NCBI GenBank assembly: GCA_913055695.1
Contig: CAJXKF010000003.1
Location: 124,001 to 188,000, forward strand
Length of the DNA: 64,000 nt
From: an uncultured Methylophaga sp.
GTDB taxonomy: Bacteria > Pseudomonadota > Gammaproteobacteria > Nitrosococcales > Methylophagaceae
Direction of reading: 5' to 3'
Shown: piece after piece, positions 15,805 through 25,340 of the stretch
Position numbering within the stretch: the stretch's first letter is position 1
How the letters are laid out: each line of letters starts with the position of its first letter
The notes under the pieces: model-generated
Databases searched by the model: none
What the model was told of the DNA's origin: nothing
The model's input: the letters and a program-made list of their open reading frames with translations, nothing else
Position numbers and translations under genes: made by a program

Positions 15805-17445
15805 ATGAAAACATCTGACCTGCTCGTCAAAGCACTGGAAAACGAAGGGGTCGAGTATATTTTCGGGATACCGGGTGAAGAGAATCTGGACTTTATCGAC
15901 TCGCTTCAGCACTCATCGATAGAGCTCATCATCACCCGTCACGAGCAGGGTGCCGGCTTTATGGCCGCTAACTACGGCAGGCTGACCGGCAAGCCGGGGG
16001 TCTGTCTTTCCACGCTTGGGCCCGGTGCCACCAATATGGTCACCCCTGCGGCCTATGCTCAGCTGGGTGGCATGCCGATGCTGATCATTACCGGTCAGAA
16101 ACCGATTAAAGCCAGCAAACAGGCCTTGTTTCAGATCGTTGACGTGGTCAATATGATGCGACCTATCACCAAGTTCACCAAACAGGTCGTACATGGCAAT
16201 ACGGTGGCCGCTGTGGTGCGTGAGGCGTTCCGGGTCGCCGTCGAAGAGCGGCCGGGCGCGGTGCATATTGAACTGCCGGAAGACATTGCCGCCGAAGAAG
16301 CACATGAACGTATCTATACCGTCGAGACCATCCGCCGGCCGGATGCTGATAACCGCACCATTCAGCATGCCCTGAAAATGATCGAAGAAGCGTCGATGCC
16401 GCTATTGCTGATAGGCGCCGGCGCCAATCGCAAACGCGCCAGTGTCGCACTGACCAAGTTCGTCGAGCATACCGGCATTCCGTTTTTTAATACGCAGCTG
16501 GGTAAAGGCGTGATTGATGAGCGCCATGACAGTTATCTTGGCACTGCCGCCTTATCCGAATCCGATTTTCTGCATTGTGCCATCGACCGCGCCGATCTGA
16601 TCATCAATGTCGGCCATGATGAGGTCGAGAAACCGCCGTTTTTCATGAAAGACGGCGGTGCCCAGGTCATTCATATCAATTTCCACGCCGCTGAAATTGA
16701 TCCGGTATATTTCCCGCAGCTGGATGTGGTCGGCGATATCGCCACCTCGATTAACCGCCTTCGGGCAGGCCTCTCACCACAGCCACACTGGGACTTCTCC
16801 TACTATTACCGGGTCAAGCAGGAAGTCCGTGATCGTCTGTCCAAATACAGTGATGACGAGCGTTTCCCGATTCTGCCCCAGGCGGCGGTGCAGATTATCC
16901 GTGAGGCTATGGGAGAAGAGGATATTCTGGCACTGGATAACGGCGTCTACAAAATCTGGTTTGCCCGTAACTACCCCAGTTACTACTACAACTCGATACT
17001 GCTCGATAATGCACTGGCGACCATGGGCGCCGGCCTGCCCACCGCGATGACGGCCAAGCTGCTGCATCCCGAGCAGAAAGTGATGGCTGTCTGCGGTGAT
17101 GGCGGCTTTATGATGAATTCACAAGAGCTGGAAACTGCGGTCAGGCTGGGTCTGGATCTGGTGGTACTGATTTTCAATGACAGTGCCTACGGCATGGTAC
17201 GCTGGAAACAGGAAGGCATGGGCTTTAAAAACTATGGTCTGAGTTTTAACAACCCGGATTTTGTTAAGTATGCCGAAAGCTATGGCGCTACCGGTCACCG
17301 ACCGGCCAGTCACACGGAGTTTGCCAAAATCCTTGATACCGCCCTCAATTCAAAAGGGGTTCATCTGATTGATCTCGCGGTCGACTACTCACTGAATTAC
17401 TCAATTCTGAGCGAGGGATTGAAACAGAAAATCTGCATTTTATAA
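15805..17445 (+). CDS. Thiamine-diphosphate enzyme of the acetolactate synthase family
   Basis: A 546-residue ThDP enzyme. It has the N-terminal PYR domain with catalytic Glu (RHEQGAGFMAANYGRLTGKPG), a central domain, and a C-terminal PP domain with the ThDP motif GDGGFMMNSQELETA...FNDSAYG. The family includes catabolic acetolactate synthase and 2-oxo-acid decarboxylases such as the AruI type. There is no regulatory small subunit (ilvH) nearby, so it is not the amino-acid biosynthetic enzyme. The tight linkage to an aldehyde dehydrogenase (11-base gap) favours decarboxylation of a 2-oxo acid to an aldehyde, or carboligation; the substrate is not readable from sequence. GATAAGGACG precedes the start. 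Confidence 0.82.
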   Translation: MKTSDLLVKALENEGVEYIFGIPGEENLDFIDSLQHSSIELIITRHEQGAGFMAANYGRLTGKPGVCLSTLGPGATNMVTPAAYAQLGGMPMLIITGQKPIKASKQALFQIVDVVNMMRPITKFTKQVVHGNTVAAVVREAFRVAVEERPGAVHIELPEDIAAEEAHERIYTVETIRRPDADNRTIQHALKMIEEASMPLLLIGAGANRKRASVALTKFVEHTGIPFFNTQLGKGVIDERHDSYLGTAALSESDFLHCAIDRADLIINVGHDEVEKPPFFMKDGGAQVIHINFHAAEIDPVYFPQLDVVGDIATSINRLRAGLSPQPHWDFSYYYRVKQEVRDRLSKYSDDERFPILPQAAVQIIREAMGEEDILALDNGVYKIWFARNYPSYYYNSILLDNALATMGAGLPTAMTAKLLHPEQKVMAVCGDGGFMMNSQELETAVRLGLDLVVLIFNDSAYGMVRWKQEGMGFKNYGLSFNNPDFVKYAESYGATGHRPASHTEFAKILDTALNSKGVHLIDLAVDYSLNYSILSEGLKQKICIL

Positions 17446-17456
17446 GGAGAGCCCGA

Positions 17457-18908
17457 ATGAGCAACATACCGCATTTCCCGTTGATGATCGCGGGACTTTC
17501 CAAATCTGACGCTGAGAAGGCGGAAGTCTACTCCCCCTACAACGACCAGTTAATCGGCACCGTCGATCAGGCCAATCAGGCCGATATCGACCAGGCGCTG
17601 GAAACCGCCTATGGTCTGTTCCGGGATCGCTCTAAATGGCTGTCCACGGTAGAGCGAATCGACATCCTGGAAAAGGCCATCGCCATGATGAAAGACCAGG
17701 CTGATCTGCTGGCAGCCGGCGCTGCAGAGGAAGGGGGGAAACCGCTGGCTGACTCCAAGGTGGAAATGGCGCGTTGTATCGACAGCCTGCGGGCCTGTGT
17801 CGACGGGCTCAGAAACGATGCCCCCGCGACCATACCGATGGGCATTAATCCGGCTTCACAGCATCGTCTGACTATGATGCGCAAGGAACCCATCGGGGTG
17901 GTGGTGGCTATCAGCGCCTTTAACCATCCACTGAATCTGATTGCCCATCAAATGGGGCCGGCGATTGCCACCGGTTGTCCGGTCATTGTCAAACCCGCTG
18001 AAAAAACACCCTTGTCCTGCTACCGACTGGTGGAAATCTTCCATCGTGCCGGCCTGCCGCCGGAATGGTGTCAGGCCCTGCTGACCGAGGACCATCACCT
18101 GGCAGAATATCTGGCTACTGATTCCCGGGTCGCCTTCCTGAGCTTTATCGGCAGCGCCCGGGTCGGCTGGCACCTGCGCTCTAAACTGGCAACGGGGGCC
18201 CGTTGTGCGCTGGAACATGGCGGTGTTGCCCCGGTTATTGTCGCCAAAGACGCCAATCTCGACGCTGCTGTTCCAGGGCTTGCCAAGGGCAGCTTTTATC
18301 ATGCCGGTCAGGTCTGCGTTTCAGTACAGCGCATTTACGCCGAGCGCGGTATTGCCCGTGATCTGGCAGAAAAACTGGCTGCAGCAGCCAATAAGATGGA
18401 AGTAGGCGATCCCTTGTCCGAGAAAACGGATGTCGGCCCTATTATCACCAAAAGCGAGCTCAACCGGATTGCTTCCTGGGTTCAGGAAGCCGTGGATAAG
18501 GGCGGCGAACTGCTTTGCGGTGGTCAGACTTTACCTTATAACAGCTATGCGCCGACGGTGCTGTATGATCCGCCGGCCACTGCAAAAGTATCCAATGAAG
18601 AGGTATTCGGTCCGGTGGTCTGTGTCTATCCGGTCGATGATATCGAGGAGGCGCTCAATAAGGCCAACGGGCTGGAATTTGCCTTCCAAGCATCGGTCTA
18701 CAGCAGCAATATCGACACCGCGATGCTGGCGGCAGACCGGCTCGATGCTTCTGCGGTCATGATCAATGAACACACGGCATTCCGTGTAGACTGGATGCCT
18801 TTTGCCGGGCTCAAACATTCCGGCCTTGGTACCGGCGGTGTGCCTTACACCATGCATGATATGCAGGTCGAAAAAATGATCGTCTTGACCTCAAAAGGCA
18901 TACACTGA
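17457..18908 (+). CDS. NAD(P)-dependent aldehyde dehydrogenase
   Basis: A 483-residue ALDH-superfamily enzyme that oxidises an aldehyde to a carboxylate. The Rossmann motif, general-base Glu (ALEHGGVAPV) and nucleophilic Cys (HAGQVCVSVQR) are present, with the EVFGPVV motif near the end. It lies 11 bases after the ThDP enzyme with AAGGAG upstream, so the two are an operon and the aldehyde probably comes from that enzyme. The C-terminus (LKHSGLGTGGV...MTHDMQ-like) resembles the phosphorylating-independent succinate-semialdehyde/lactaldehyde group. The substrate is unknown. Confidence 0.88.
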   Translation: MSNIPHFPLMIAGLSKSDAEKAEVYSPYNDQLIGTVDQANQADIDQALETAYGLFRDRSKWLSTVERIDILEKAIAMMKDQADLLAAGAAEEGGKPLADSKVEMARCIDSLRACVDGLRNDAPATIPMGINPASQHRLTMMRKEPIGVVVAISAFNHPLNLIAHQMGPAIATGCPVIVKPAEKTPLSCYRLVEIFHRAGLPPEWCQALLTEDHHLAEYLATDSRVAFLSFIGSARVGWHLRSKLATGARCALEHGGVAPVIVAKDANLDAAVPGLAKGSFYHAGQVCVSVQRIYAERGIARDLAEKLAAAANKMEVGDPLSEKTDVGPIITKSELNRIASWVQEAVDKGGELLCGGQTLPYNSYAPTVLYDPPATAKVSNEEVFGPVVCVYPVDDIEEALNKANGLEFAFQASVYSSNIDTAMLAADRLDASAVMINEHTAFRVDWMPFAGLKHSGLGTGGVPYTMHDMQVEKMIVLTSKGIH

Positions 18909-18958
18909 CACTGCGGCTGACAGGCTGGTGAGCAGACATCGCCGCCAGCCAGAATCAG

Positions 18959-19861
18959 CTAATGTCGGCTGACAAAGTCTTTAATGACCTGCAACAGACG
19001 GCCTTCGCCCCTGAGTGGCTTAGCCAGCTTGGCGACCATCGCCACATGGCCGTAATCCTCAAAGGCCTCAAGCTGTACATACCCCCCTTTTTCACGGATT
19101 TTCGCCGCAAGATTGTAGCTGTTTTTCGGCAAAACCGTTAAATCATCCTCACCCACCAGCAATAACATCGGCGGCTTGCCGGCAGCGGCATAATTTATCG
19201 GTTGACTGCGCCAGCGCTCCGATTCGGGTCCGAATATGGTCTTCAGGGTCTCACTCTCCAGCGGCAGAAAGTCATAAGGACCGGCCAGCCCGATCATGCC
19301 GTTGAATACCGAAGGGCTCAGTTGCTCCCGAGCCAGATAAGCCGGGTCCAACGTCAATAAAGCTGCGATATGGGCACCGGCCGAGTGTCCGGCCACAAAC
19401 AGACGATCATCACTGGCACCGTAATCAGCAAGATGCTGTTTGACCCAGGCAACCACACTGGCACCATCTTCAACAAAAGCCGGAAAGCGCACCTGGGGAT
19501 AAACCCGATAGTCGGGAATCACCACATCATAACCTTGTGCGGTCAGGGCTTCAGCCACAAATTTATAGTCTTTTTTATTACCGGACTCCCAACTGCCACC
19601 GTAAAAGAAAATAATCGTGCTGGGCTGGCTGACCTTATCCCGTGCCTTGGTCAGATAAATATCCAGCTTCTGCCGTTCCTTCTCACCGTAGGCAATATCT
19701 GTCAGCCGCTGATATCCGTTTTCAGGCACCATTGCATTAAGCACCGTCACTGGAGAACAGGCACTGCTGAGCCAGACCAGCGCGGCTGATACCGCGCCAC
19801 GAACCGACCTTTTAAGATTGATTACTGGTAGCTCCACGACAGGAAATCTCTTTGCTGACAA
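18959..19861 (-). CDS. Alpha/beta-hydrolase lipoprotein (esterase/BD-FAE-like)
   Basis: A 300-residue serine hydrolase. The oxyanion region reads FYGGSWESG in place of HGGxW, the nucleophile elbow is GHSAGAH, and an acid (GEDDLTV) and His (YGHVAM) complete the triad. The N-terminus has positive residues, then VRGAVSAALVWLSSAC, a plausible lipobox, so it is probably a membrane-anchored esterase. It is convergent with the aldehyde dehydrogenase gene and divergent from the WG-repeat gene. The natural substrate is unknown. Confidence 0.8.
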   Translation of the reverse strand: MSAKRFPVVELPVINLKRSVRGAVSAALVWLSSACSPVTVLNAMVPENGYQRLTDIAYGEKERQKLDIYLTKARDKVSQPSTIIFFYGGSWESGNKKDYKFVAEALTAQGYDVVIPDYRVYPQVRFPAFVEDGASVVAWVKQHLADYGASDDRLFVAGHSAGAHIAALLTLDPAYLAREQLSPSVFNGMIGLAGPYDFLPLESETLKTIFGPESERWRSQPINYAAAGKPPMLLLVGEDDLTVLPKNSYNLAAKIREKGGYVQLEAFEDYGHVAMVAKLAKPLRGEGRLLQVIKDFVSRH

Positions 19862-19959
19862 GGCTTTGTTCTGTTAGTTTGATTTGAGTACAGTCTTTTC
19901 CGGTTCACGTGAAATTCACGTAAATCCGCTGACACTCAACCTCACACTCCGGAGGTTTT

Positions 19960-21084
19960 ATGTATTTCCCTCGTCCCGCCTCAAAGGCACTTCTGCCTTG
20001 TCTGCTGATGCTGTTCTTCTCTATCTCCTCACTGGCTGATCCCGGTGATCTGGTGATTAATTACGACTTCGATGCTGCCAACAGTTTCAATCAGGGGGTT
20101 GCAGCGGTGATCAAAATAGAAAAAGGTCGACCCCAGACCGGGCTCATTAATCGTAATGGAGACATGCTCTACGGTCCTGAGCCCAATACGAAGCTTTATG
20201 ACTTTCATGAGGGACTGGCCCCGCTGCTGAAGGATATCCGCTGGGGCTTTATCAACACGGATGGCAAGATCGTCATCAACACGCAATTTGCCAGGGTATT
20301 ACCCTTTTATTCTGGCCTGGCAGCAGTGTTGCAGGATGGAAAATGGGGTTATATCAATCAAAATGGTGACTGGCAGGTAGAACCAAGTTTCTCTGAGGCC
20401 AAGCTTTTTAATGAAGGTCTTGCCAGCGTCAAACACCATGAATTGTGGGGCTTTATCGATAAACAGGGAAACTGGGTTATTGAACCGCAATACCAGGATG
20501 CCCTGAGTTTCAGTCACGGACTGGCGCCGGTCAAAACTGATGAGGGCTGGGGCTATATCAATAAAACGAAGCAATTTGTTATCAAACCCCAGTTTGAACG
20601 GGCGATGGAATTTGATAATGGTTTTGCCATCGTCAATCAGGATCAAGACTGGTGGTTTATCAAAACAGATGGCACGGCACTCAGCAGGCTTCACTACGAC
20701 AAGGTACTGCCGTTTAGCGAGGGACTGGCGGTGGTGGTCAAAGATGATCGCTATGGCTACATCAATGACAAAGGCGAAGAAGTCATTACACCGTCAATGG
20801 ATAATGCCTGGTCATTTCATGAAGGCATGGGCCGCATCGAGATGGATGCCAAAGTCGGTTACGTCAATAAAAGCGGCAAAATGGCGATACCTCCCCAGTT
20901 CAAATGGGGGCATTCATTCACTGAAGGCCTTGCTGCGGTCACTGTCGACTACTGGAAATACGGCTACATCAATAAAGACGGCGTAATGATTATCGAACCA
21001 CGCTTCGACGATGCCCAGCCCTTTCAAGACGGTCTGGCACGGGTACAGTCACAGGGACGCTGGGGTTATATCTCCCGCGATTGA
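19960..21084 (+). CDS. Secreted WG-repeat protein
   Basis: A 374-residue exported protein: signal peptide (LPCLLMLFFSISSLAD) followed by about eight WG repeats, each near 45 residues, of the form KWGYINQNG...V.P.F..A..F.EGLA.V. WG repeats build beta-rich binding folds; their ligands are mostly unknown. GGAGG lies just upstream of the ATG. The last 19 bases overlap the convergent MscS gene, so the two may be expressed under different conditions. Confidence 0.85.
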   Translation: MYFPRPASKALLPCLLMLFFSISSLADPGDLVINYDFDAANSFNQGVAAVIKIEKGRPQTGLINRNGDMLYGPEPNTKLYDFHEGLAPLLKDIRWGFINTDGKIVINTQFARVLPFYSGLAAVLQDGKWGYINQNGDWQVEPSFSEAKLFNEGLASVKHHELWGFIDKQGNWVIEPQYQDALSFSHGLAPVKTDEGWGYINKTKQFVIKPQFERAMEFDNGFAIVNQDQDWWFIKTDGTALSRLHYDKVLPFSEGLAVVVKDDRYGYINDKGEEVITPSMDNAWSFHEGMGRIEMDAKVGYVNKSGKMAIPPQFKWGHSFTEGLAAVTVDYWKYGYINKDGVMIIEPRFDDAQPFQDGLARVQSQGRWGYISRD

Positions 21085-21986
21085 GTCGAGGCCGTTTCCA
21101 GCATCTTGATATCAAAGGGTTTGCTGGCTTCCCCAAAATAGACGGTGCTGTGCGGAAACGGAATCTCGATGTCGCGCTCATCAAATGCCAGTTTGATACG
21201 GCGTAAAAACTCACGCCCTACCTTCCATTGCATAATCGGCTTGGTCTTGATTCGTCCCTTGATCACCACCGATGAATTATCCAGCTTGTCGACGCCGAAA
21301 ATTTCCGGTGGCTCTATAATGAGGTTGCCGTATTCCTCATCCGCCATCATTTCGTCTATCACTGTCTGAATGACCCCGGTGACAGTATCGGTGTTTTCTT
21401 TGTAGGCAACGCCGATATCAAACACATAGGCTGACCATTCGGTCGTCATATTGCTGAGCGTGGTGACGGTGCCGTTGGGAAAGAAATGCACGGTACCGGA
21501 CAGGTCACGTAATACCGTGGTGCGGAAGTTGATGGCTTCGACCAGACCGCCGGTGCCATTGATGATGGCGACATCACCGACGCGGATCTGATTTTCCAGA
21601 ATCATAAAAAAGCCGGAAATCACATCTCGAACCAGATTCTGCGCACCAAAGCCAATAGCCAGGCCGGCAATACCGGCGCTGGCGAGTACCGGGCCTATCT
21701 CGACACCGACTTCCCGCAATATCACCAGGAAAATCGTGATCCACAACGCCAAAAGGCCTGCCTGTTTCAGAAGACGAATCAGCGTCTCTATGCGTTTCTG
21801 AGATTCGGCTGAGGACTCGCCTCTGGCCAGACTGCGTGCGACCAGCCTGGCTTCAAAACGCTGTAAACCGGTTTTCAGTAATTTGCTGACAAGCCAGGCG
21901 AATAACAGAATAAAAACCAGCCTGAAACAGGTGCTGATGACCTCCGCCCAGCTGATGGTCTCAAAAAATTGTCTGAGTACATCCAT
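21066..21986 (-). CDS. Small-conductance mechanosensitive channel (MscS family)
   Basis: A 306-residue MscS-type channel that opens under hypo-osmotic shock. Three N-terminal membrane helices end in the pore-lining helix (VLASAGIAGLAIGFGAQNLVRDVISGFFMILENQIRVGD), followed by the beta domain and the C-terminal alpha/beta domain. The ATG at 21986 is preferred because AAGGAA lies upstream; an ATG at 22001 would add five residues. It matches the osmotic theme of the window (betT, CmpX-like channel). Confidence 0.9.
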   Translation of the reverse strand: MDVLRQFFETISWAEVISTCFRLVFILLFAWLVSKLLKTGLQRFEARLVARSLARGESSAESQKRIETLIRLLKQAGLLALWITIFLVILREVGVEIGPVLASAGIAGLAIGFGAQNLVRDVISGFFMILENQIRVGDVAIINGTGGLVEAINFRTTVLRDLSGTVHFFPNGTVTTLSNMTTEWSAYVFDIGVAYKENTDTVTGVIQTVIDEMMADEEYGNLIIEPPEIFGVDKLDNSSVVIKGRIKTKPIMQWKVGREFLRRIKLAFDERDIEIPFPHSTVYFGEASKPFDIKMLETASTQSREI

Positions 21987-22156
21987 GACAGATTCCTTCA
22001 TTTCGATCCGGCATTGGCCCCGAAATTATTCAAGCCCTTGTTAGATAAGAAACAAACCAGAATCAGCGACAGTGGCGATAGAAAGCATTACAGCGATCTG
22101 CTATGACAGCGACAAAACAGCGCCAACCGGGTTCCACCGGAATCAGCAGCCTTTAC

Positions 22157-23170
22157 TCAATGATTCTGTTGCAGCCAGCGATATAAAGTCCGGCGACCGA
22201 TACCGAGTATTTCTGCCGCACGCTGTTTGTTACCATTCACTTCGGTCAAGACAAGCTTCAGATAACGGCTCTGTAATTCATGCATTGTTGGCAGGCCGGA
22301 TCCTGTCAGCAACTTTTTTTCCTCAGTTTCGCCCGGATACGGTGCCTGACTGTGTTGAATAGCCGGCAACAGGTGGGCAGCTTCCAGCTGCTCTCCTTCA
22401 CAAAATGCGACGGCACGCTCTATCAGATTTTGCAGTTCACGCACATTACCTGGAAAGTGATAATCCAGCAGGACCTGCCGGGCTTCCTCGCTGATCCCCA
22501 GATCGGGCTTATTCTGTTCACGACAGAAAGTATCCAGAAAATTTCTGGCCAGCAGCAGCTTGTCATCGCCACGTTCGCGCAGTGGTGGAATCAGAATCTG
22601 AAAAGTATCGAGTCGATAGAACAGATCTTCACGAAACTCTCCGCGTGTCACTTTTTTACTGAGGTTATCATGGGTGGCGGCGATGATTCTGACATCAACA
22701 TGATCTTCCTCATTACGTCCGACCGGTCTCACCGCACCGTCCTGCAGGGCCCTTAACAACTTTGCCTGAAGTGACACCGGCATATCACTGATTTCATCCA
22801 GGAACAGGCTGCCACCATTGGCCTGCTGAAGCATGCCCGGACGGGCTTCATTGGCACCGGTAAAGGCGCCTCGGGTATGGCCAAAGAACTCGGCCTCAAG
22901 CAAGTCACCGGGTATGCCGGCACAGTTGACCACCACAAACGGTCCGTTCGCGCGTTCACTCTGCTGATGCAGGGCATGCGCCACCAGCTCTTTACCGGTT
23001 CCGCTTTCACCGGTGATGAGTACCGGCCCCTGAGCTTTGGCCACCACTTCAATCTGCTCGAATAATGCCTGCATGGCGCAGCTTTGCCCAAGCATGCCGA
23101 AGCGACCGGCAAAGCGATGGGTGAAATGGCCTTCGATATGTCGGCTAAGCTGCGAGATAGTGGATGTCAT
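22157..23170 (-). CDS. Sigma-54-dependent activator lacking a sensory domain
   Basis: A 337-residue bacterial enhancer-binding protein. AAA+ domain with Walker A GESGTGKE, the sigma-54 contact loop GAFTGA (RGAFTGANEARPG), Walker B LFLDEI, and a C-terminal Fis-type helix-turn-helix (QRAAEILGIGRRTLYRWLQQ). There is no receiver, GAF or PAS domain; only about 30 residues precede the AAA+ core, as in PspF, so control must come from a partner protein. The gene upstream on the same strand encodes a 213-residue unknown protein. ATG 23170 is chosen over the upstream TTG. Confidence 0.87.
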   Translation of the reverse strand: MTSTISQLSRHIEGHFTHRFAGRFGMLGQSCAMQALFEQIEVVAKAQGPVLITGESGTGKELVAHALHQQSERANGPFVVVNCAGIPGDLLEAEFFGHTRGAFTGANEARPGMLQQANGGSLFLDEISDMPVSLQAKLLRALQDGAVRPVGRNEEDHVDVRIIAATHDNLSKKVTRGEFREDLFYRLDTFQILIPPLRERGDDKLLLARNFLDTFCREQNKPDLGISEEARQVLLDYHFPGNVRELQNLIERAVAFCEGEQLEAAHLLPAIQHSQAPYPGETEEKKLLTGSGLPTMHELQSRYLKLVLTEVNGNKQRAAEILGIGRRTLYRWLQQNH

Positions 23171-23251
23171 AAACAAGCCGTCCTTGTGAGTCAAACTGGC
23201 ACAGTAGCTGACTCATCTCCGTGCTCAGGGTTCCTCAACAGCCGGAATAAC

Positions 23252-23893
23252 TTAATGAAACAGCATCGATTTGACCATGCCATTGATGATTTTGGCGGCA
23301 TTGCGGTCACGGGTGCCACGGAAAGTCGATACCAGCAGCTTGGCTTCATTAAAGGCGCTGTCGATATCTTCACGAAACAGTTGATTAAAGCGGTTGACGC
23401 CCATGATATACACAGCACCCGCTGTGGCTGTCTGTGCGATAATTTCCTGCTCAGCCTCGTTATGGCGGCGGGTGATAAAACTTCCCAGCAACTGACTATA
23501 GAGCGGAATGCCCATCATAAATGTCAGCAGCTTGTTGACCTCGCGCGGGTTGCGGTCCCGCCAGTACTGGGCATAAGCAGAGATCCGCCGGAACCGGGTC
23601 CAGTCCACGTGTTTCAGTTCAGAGACCGGTCCTGATGGCTGGCTGCCGTGAAAAATCGCTTCGATATCCTGACAAAAGCCATGAAAGTCCGGTAAAGCGG
23701 CATCAATGAGCGTGCTGGAAACCAGGGCTATATCCGCTTCCAGTTCTTCCAGTGCCGGCAATGGCGCGTCATACAGCTCTACTTTGGCGTGCAGCTCTTG
23801 CTGCTCATCCCGCCAGAAACGCAGTGCCTTGGCCTGCGGATGGAACTCAGCAAGCACAGCGACAGATGAAAACAGGCTGGCATGTTCAGTCAT
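23252..23893 (-). CDS. Uncharacterised 213-residue soluble protein
   Basis: I do not recognise this protein. It starts MTEHASLFSSVAVLAEFHPQ, has no signal peptide or membrane helix, and is mostly alpha-helical with aromatic and Arg-rich patches (WTRFRRISAYAQYWRDRNPREVN) and a C-terminal stretch (STFRGTRDRNAAKIINGMVK). It lies 81 bases upstream of the sigma-54 activator on the same strand and could be its control partner, in the way PspA controls PspF, but this is only positional inference. A weak ribosome site (AAAAGAAC) precedes the ATG. Confidence 0.6.
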   Translation of the reverse strand: MTEHASLFSSVAVLAEFHPQAKALRFWRDEQQELHAKVELYDAPLPALEELEADIALVSSTLIDAALPDFHGFCQDIEAIFHGSQPSGPVSELKHVDWTRFRRISAYAQYWRDRNPREVNKLLTFMMGIPLYSQLLGSFITRRHNEAEQEIIAQTATAGAVYIMGVNRFNQLFREDIDSAFNEAKLLVSTFRGTRDRNAAKIINGMVKSMLFH

Positions 23894-23981
23894 AAGTTCT
23901 TTTTATCTTATTTTTTGCCTTCAATTCAATGACAGGAGATAACAGCGGCAAATTCATCAATAGATACAAACTGACAGGCAT

Positions 23982-24011
23982 AAAAAAGCCCCGGAGTGCG
24001 GGGCTTTTTTT
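23982..24011 (-). terminator. Terminator downstream of tpx
   Basis: A stem AAAAAGCCCCG with CGGGGCTTTTT and a short loop, with A- and T-runs on either side. It lies directly after the tpx stop on the minus strand. Confidence 0.9.
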
Positions 24012-24030
24012 CACGCAAACTTAAAAAGGC

Positions 24031-24525
24031 CTAGCTCAGTGCGGCCAGCGCTTTGTCATAATCAGGTTCATCGGCGATTTCTGCAACCTGTTCGGTATAA
24101 ATCACCTTGCCTGAATCGTCCAGAATCACGACGGCGCGTGAACACAGTTCCGCCAGCGGACCTTCCTGCATTTTAAGACCATAGTCTTCAGCAAAGCTGG
24201 AACGGAATGCGGAAGCGGCAACGACATTATCAAGACCTTCGGCACCGCAGAAACGATCCAGCGCAAACGGCAGATCCTTGGAAACACACACGACTGTCGT
24301 GTTATCCAGCGAAGAAGCCTTGCTGTTGAACTGGCGTACCGAATTGGCGCAGGTCGGCGTATCCACGGAGGGGAACACGTTCAGTACTACCCGTCCGGAC
24401 AGGTCGGATGAATTCAGATCCGACAGATCGGTTTTGGTCAGGGTAAAGGCCGGTGCCTGACTCCCCACTGCGGGCAGTTCACCGACGGTTTTAAATGGAT
24501 TGCCTTTGAGTGTGACTGTTGCCAT
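24031..24525 (-). CDS. tpx: Thiol peroxidase
   Basis: A 164-residue atypical two-Cys peroxiredoxin that reduces peroxides with thioredoxin. Peroxidatic Cys59 in [16 protein letters not shown] and resolving Cys93 in DRFCGAEG are spaced 34 residues apart, as in E. coli Tpx. The start ([18 protein letters not shown]) is typical, and AAGAGGAT precedes it. It is a single gene with its own terminator. Confidence 0.96.
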   Translation of the reverse strand: MATVTLKGNPFKTVGELPAVGSQAPAFTLTKTDLSDLNSSDLSGRVVLNVFPSVDTPTCANSVRQFNSKASSLDNTTVVCVSKDLPFALDRFCGAEGLDNVVAASAFRSSFAEDYGLKMQEGPLAELCSRAVVILDDSGKVIYTEQVAEIADEPDYDKALAALS

Positions 24526-24598
24526 ATGAATATCCTCTTGAATGATAATAGTGCGATGAGACTTACATTAGACCGGCTGACTGTCAACAGCCGTGTTG

Positions 24599-25024
24599 TT
24601 ATTGCTGACTGCGATTTTGCAAATGCTGGCAAAGATGCTGATAGACACGGATGGCATCGACCAGATTGCGTCTGGCGGTTTTAACTCGCTTATCCTCAAT
24701 CATCGCGATCAGCGCAACCACCCCGATAATGCTGGATAGAACCCCCACCAGTCCGCCAAATTGCCAGGCCAGGTAAGTGGCAAAGCTGATGAAGGCAATG
24801 ACCTGAATGATCATCCACTGGGAGGCCAGTTTTTCCTTGCGGCAGGTGATTGTTTTTCGTTGCCAGAGACTCAGGAGCAACTCAAGTTCTTCTTCGCTGA
24901 GAACGGACAGCCTGTTGTAATAATCAATGCCTATCAATTCATCATTATGATTGCGCGAAACAAGGTGAATGTCTTCGGCCATCTCCCTGAGTGCGGAATA
25001 GGTATCCTCGTCACGTTCGACCAT
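24599..25024 (-). CDS. Small membrane protein of unknown function
   Basis: A 141-residue protein with an acidic soluble N-terminus (MVERDEDTYSALREMAEDIH), a Leu/Glu-rich helix (LSEEELELLLSLW), two adjacent membrane helices at about 70-108 (IIQVIAFISFATYLAWQFGGLVGVLSSIIGVV) and a basic cytoplasmic tail. No known motif was seen. It lies upstream of tpx on the same strand with a 73-base gap that holds the tpx ribosome site, so co-transcription is possible. Confidence 0.65.
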   Translation of the reverse strand: MVERDEDTYSALREMAEDIHLVSRNHNDELIGIDYYNRLSVLSEEELELLLSLWQRKTITCRKEKLASQWMIIQVIAFISFATYLAWQFGGLVGVLSSIIGVVALIAMIEDKRVKTARRNLVDAIRVYQHLCQHLQNRSQQ

Positions 25025-25340
25025 GCTTTTCCCTGAGACTCTTCCCGTCTTTACTATGACCGACAGCCGGCGCCACTAACAGGGACAAATTTCCTGAAGT
25101 TGAAAGCGAGCCTTCAATGACAGTAGCTTATGCAGCAAAAAGCGGCGTGGTGTAGCAGATTCATACCGTTCAGAAGCGACAAATAGCTAGCGGATCACCA
25201 ATCACAGAATATAAAATTCTGAGGATCACAAATAGAATCTGCCTGCCTGAAAAACAAGACATCGATTATCGACACCGGCAAAGCAAAGAAAAGCCCCGTT
25301 ATCGATGATAAAGGGGCTTTGGGATTAATCTTGCAAGCTT
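25025..25340. other. Intergenic region without genes
   Basis: About 316 bases with no credible ORF. A short inverted repeat CAGAAT...ATTCTG is near 25206-25222, and the terminator of the TolC-type gene is at 25289-25320. Confidence 0.5.
25289..25320 (-). terminator. Terminator of the OmpA/TolC-type operon
   Basis: A stem AAAGCCCC with GGGGCTTT and, on the minus strand, a T-rich tail (TTTCTTTGC). It lies 21 bases after the stop at 25341. Confidence 0.8.
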
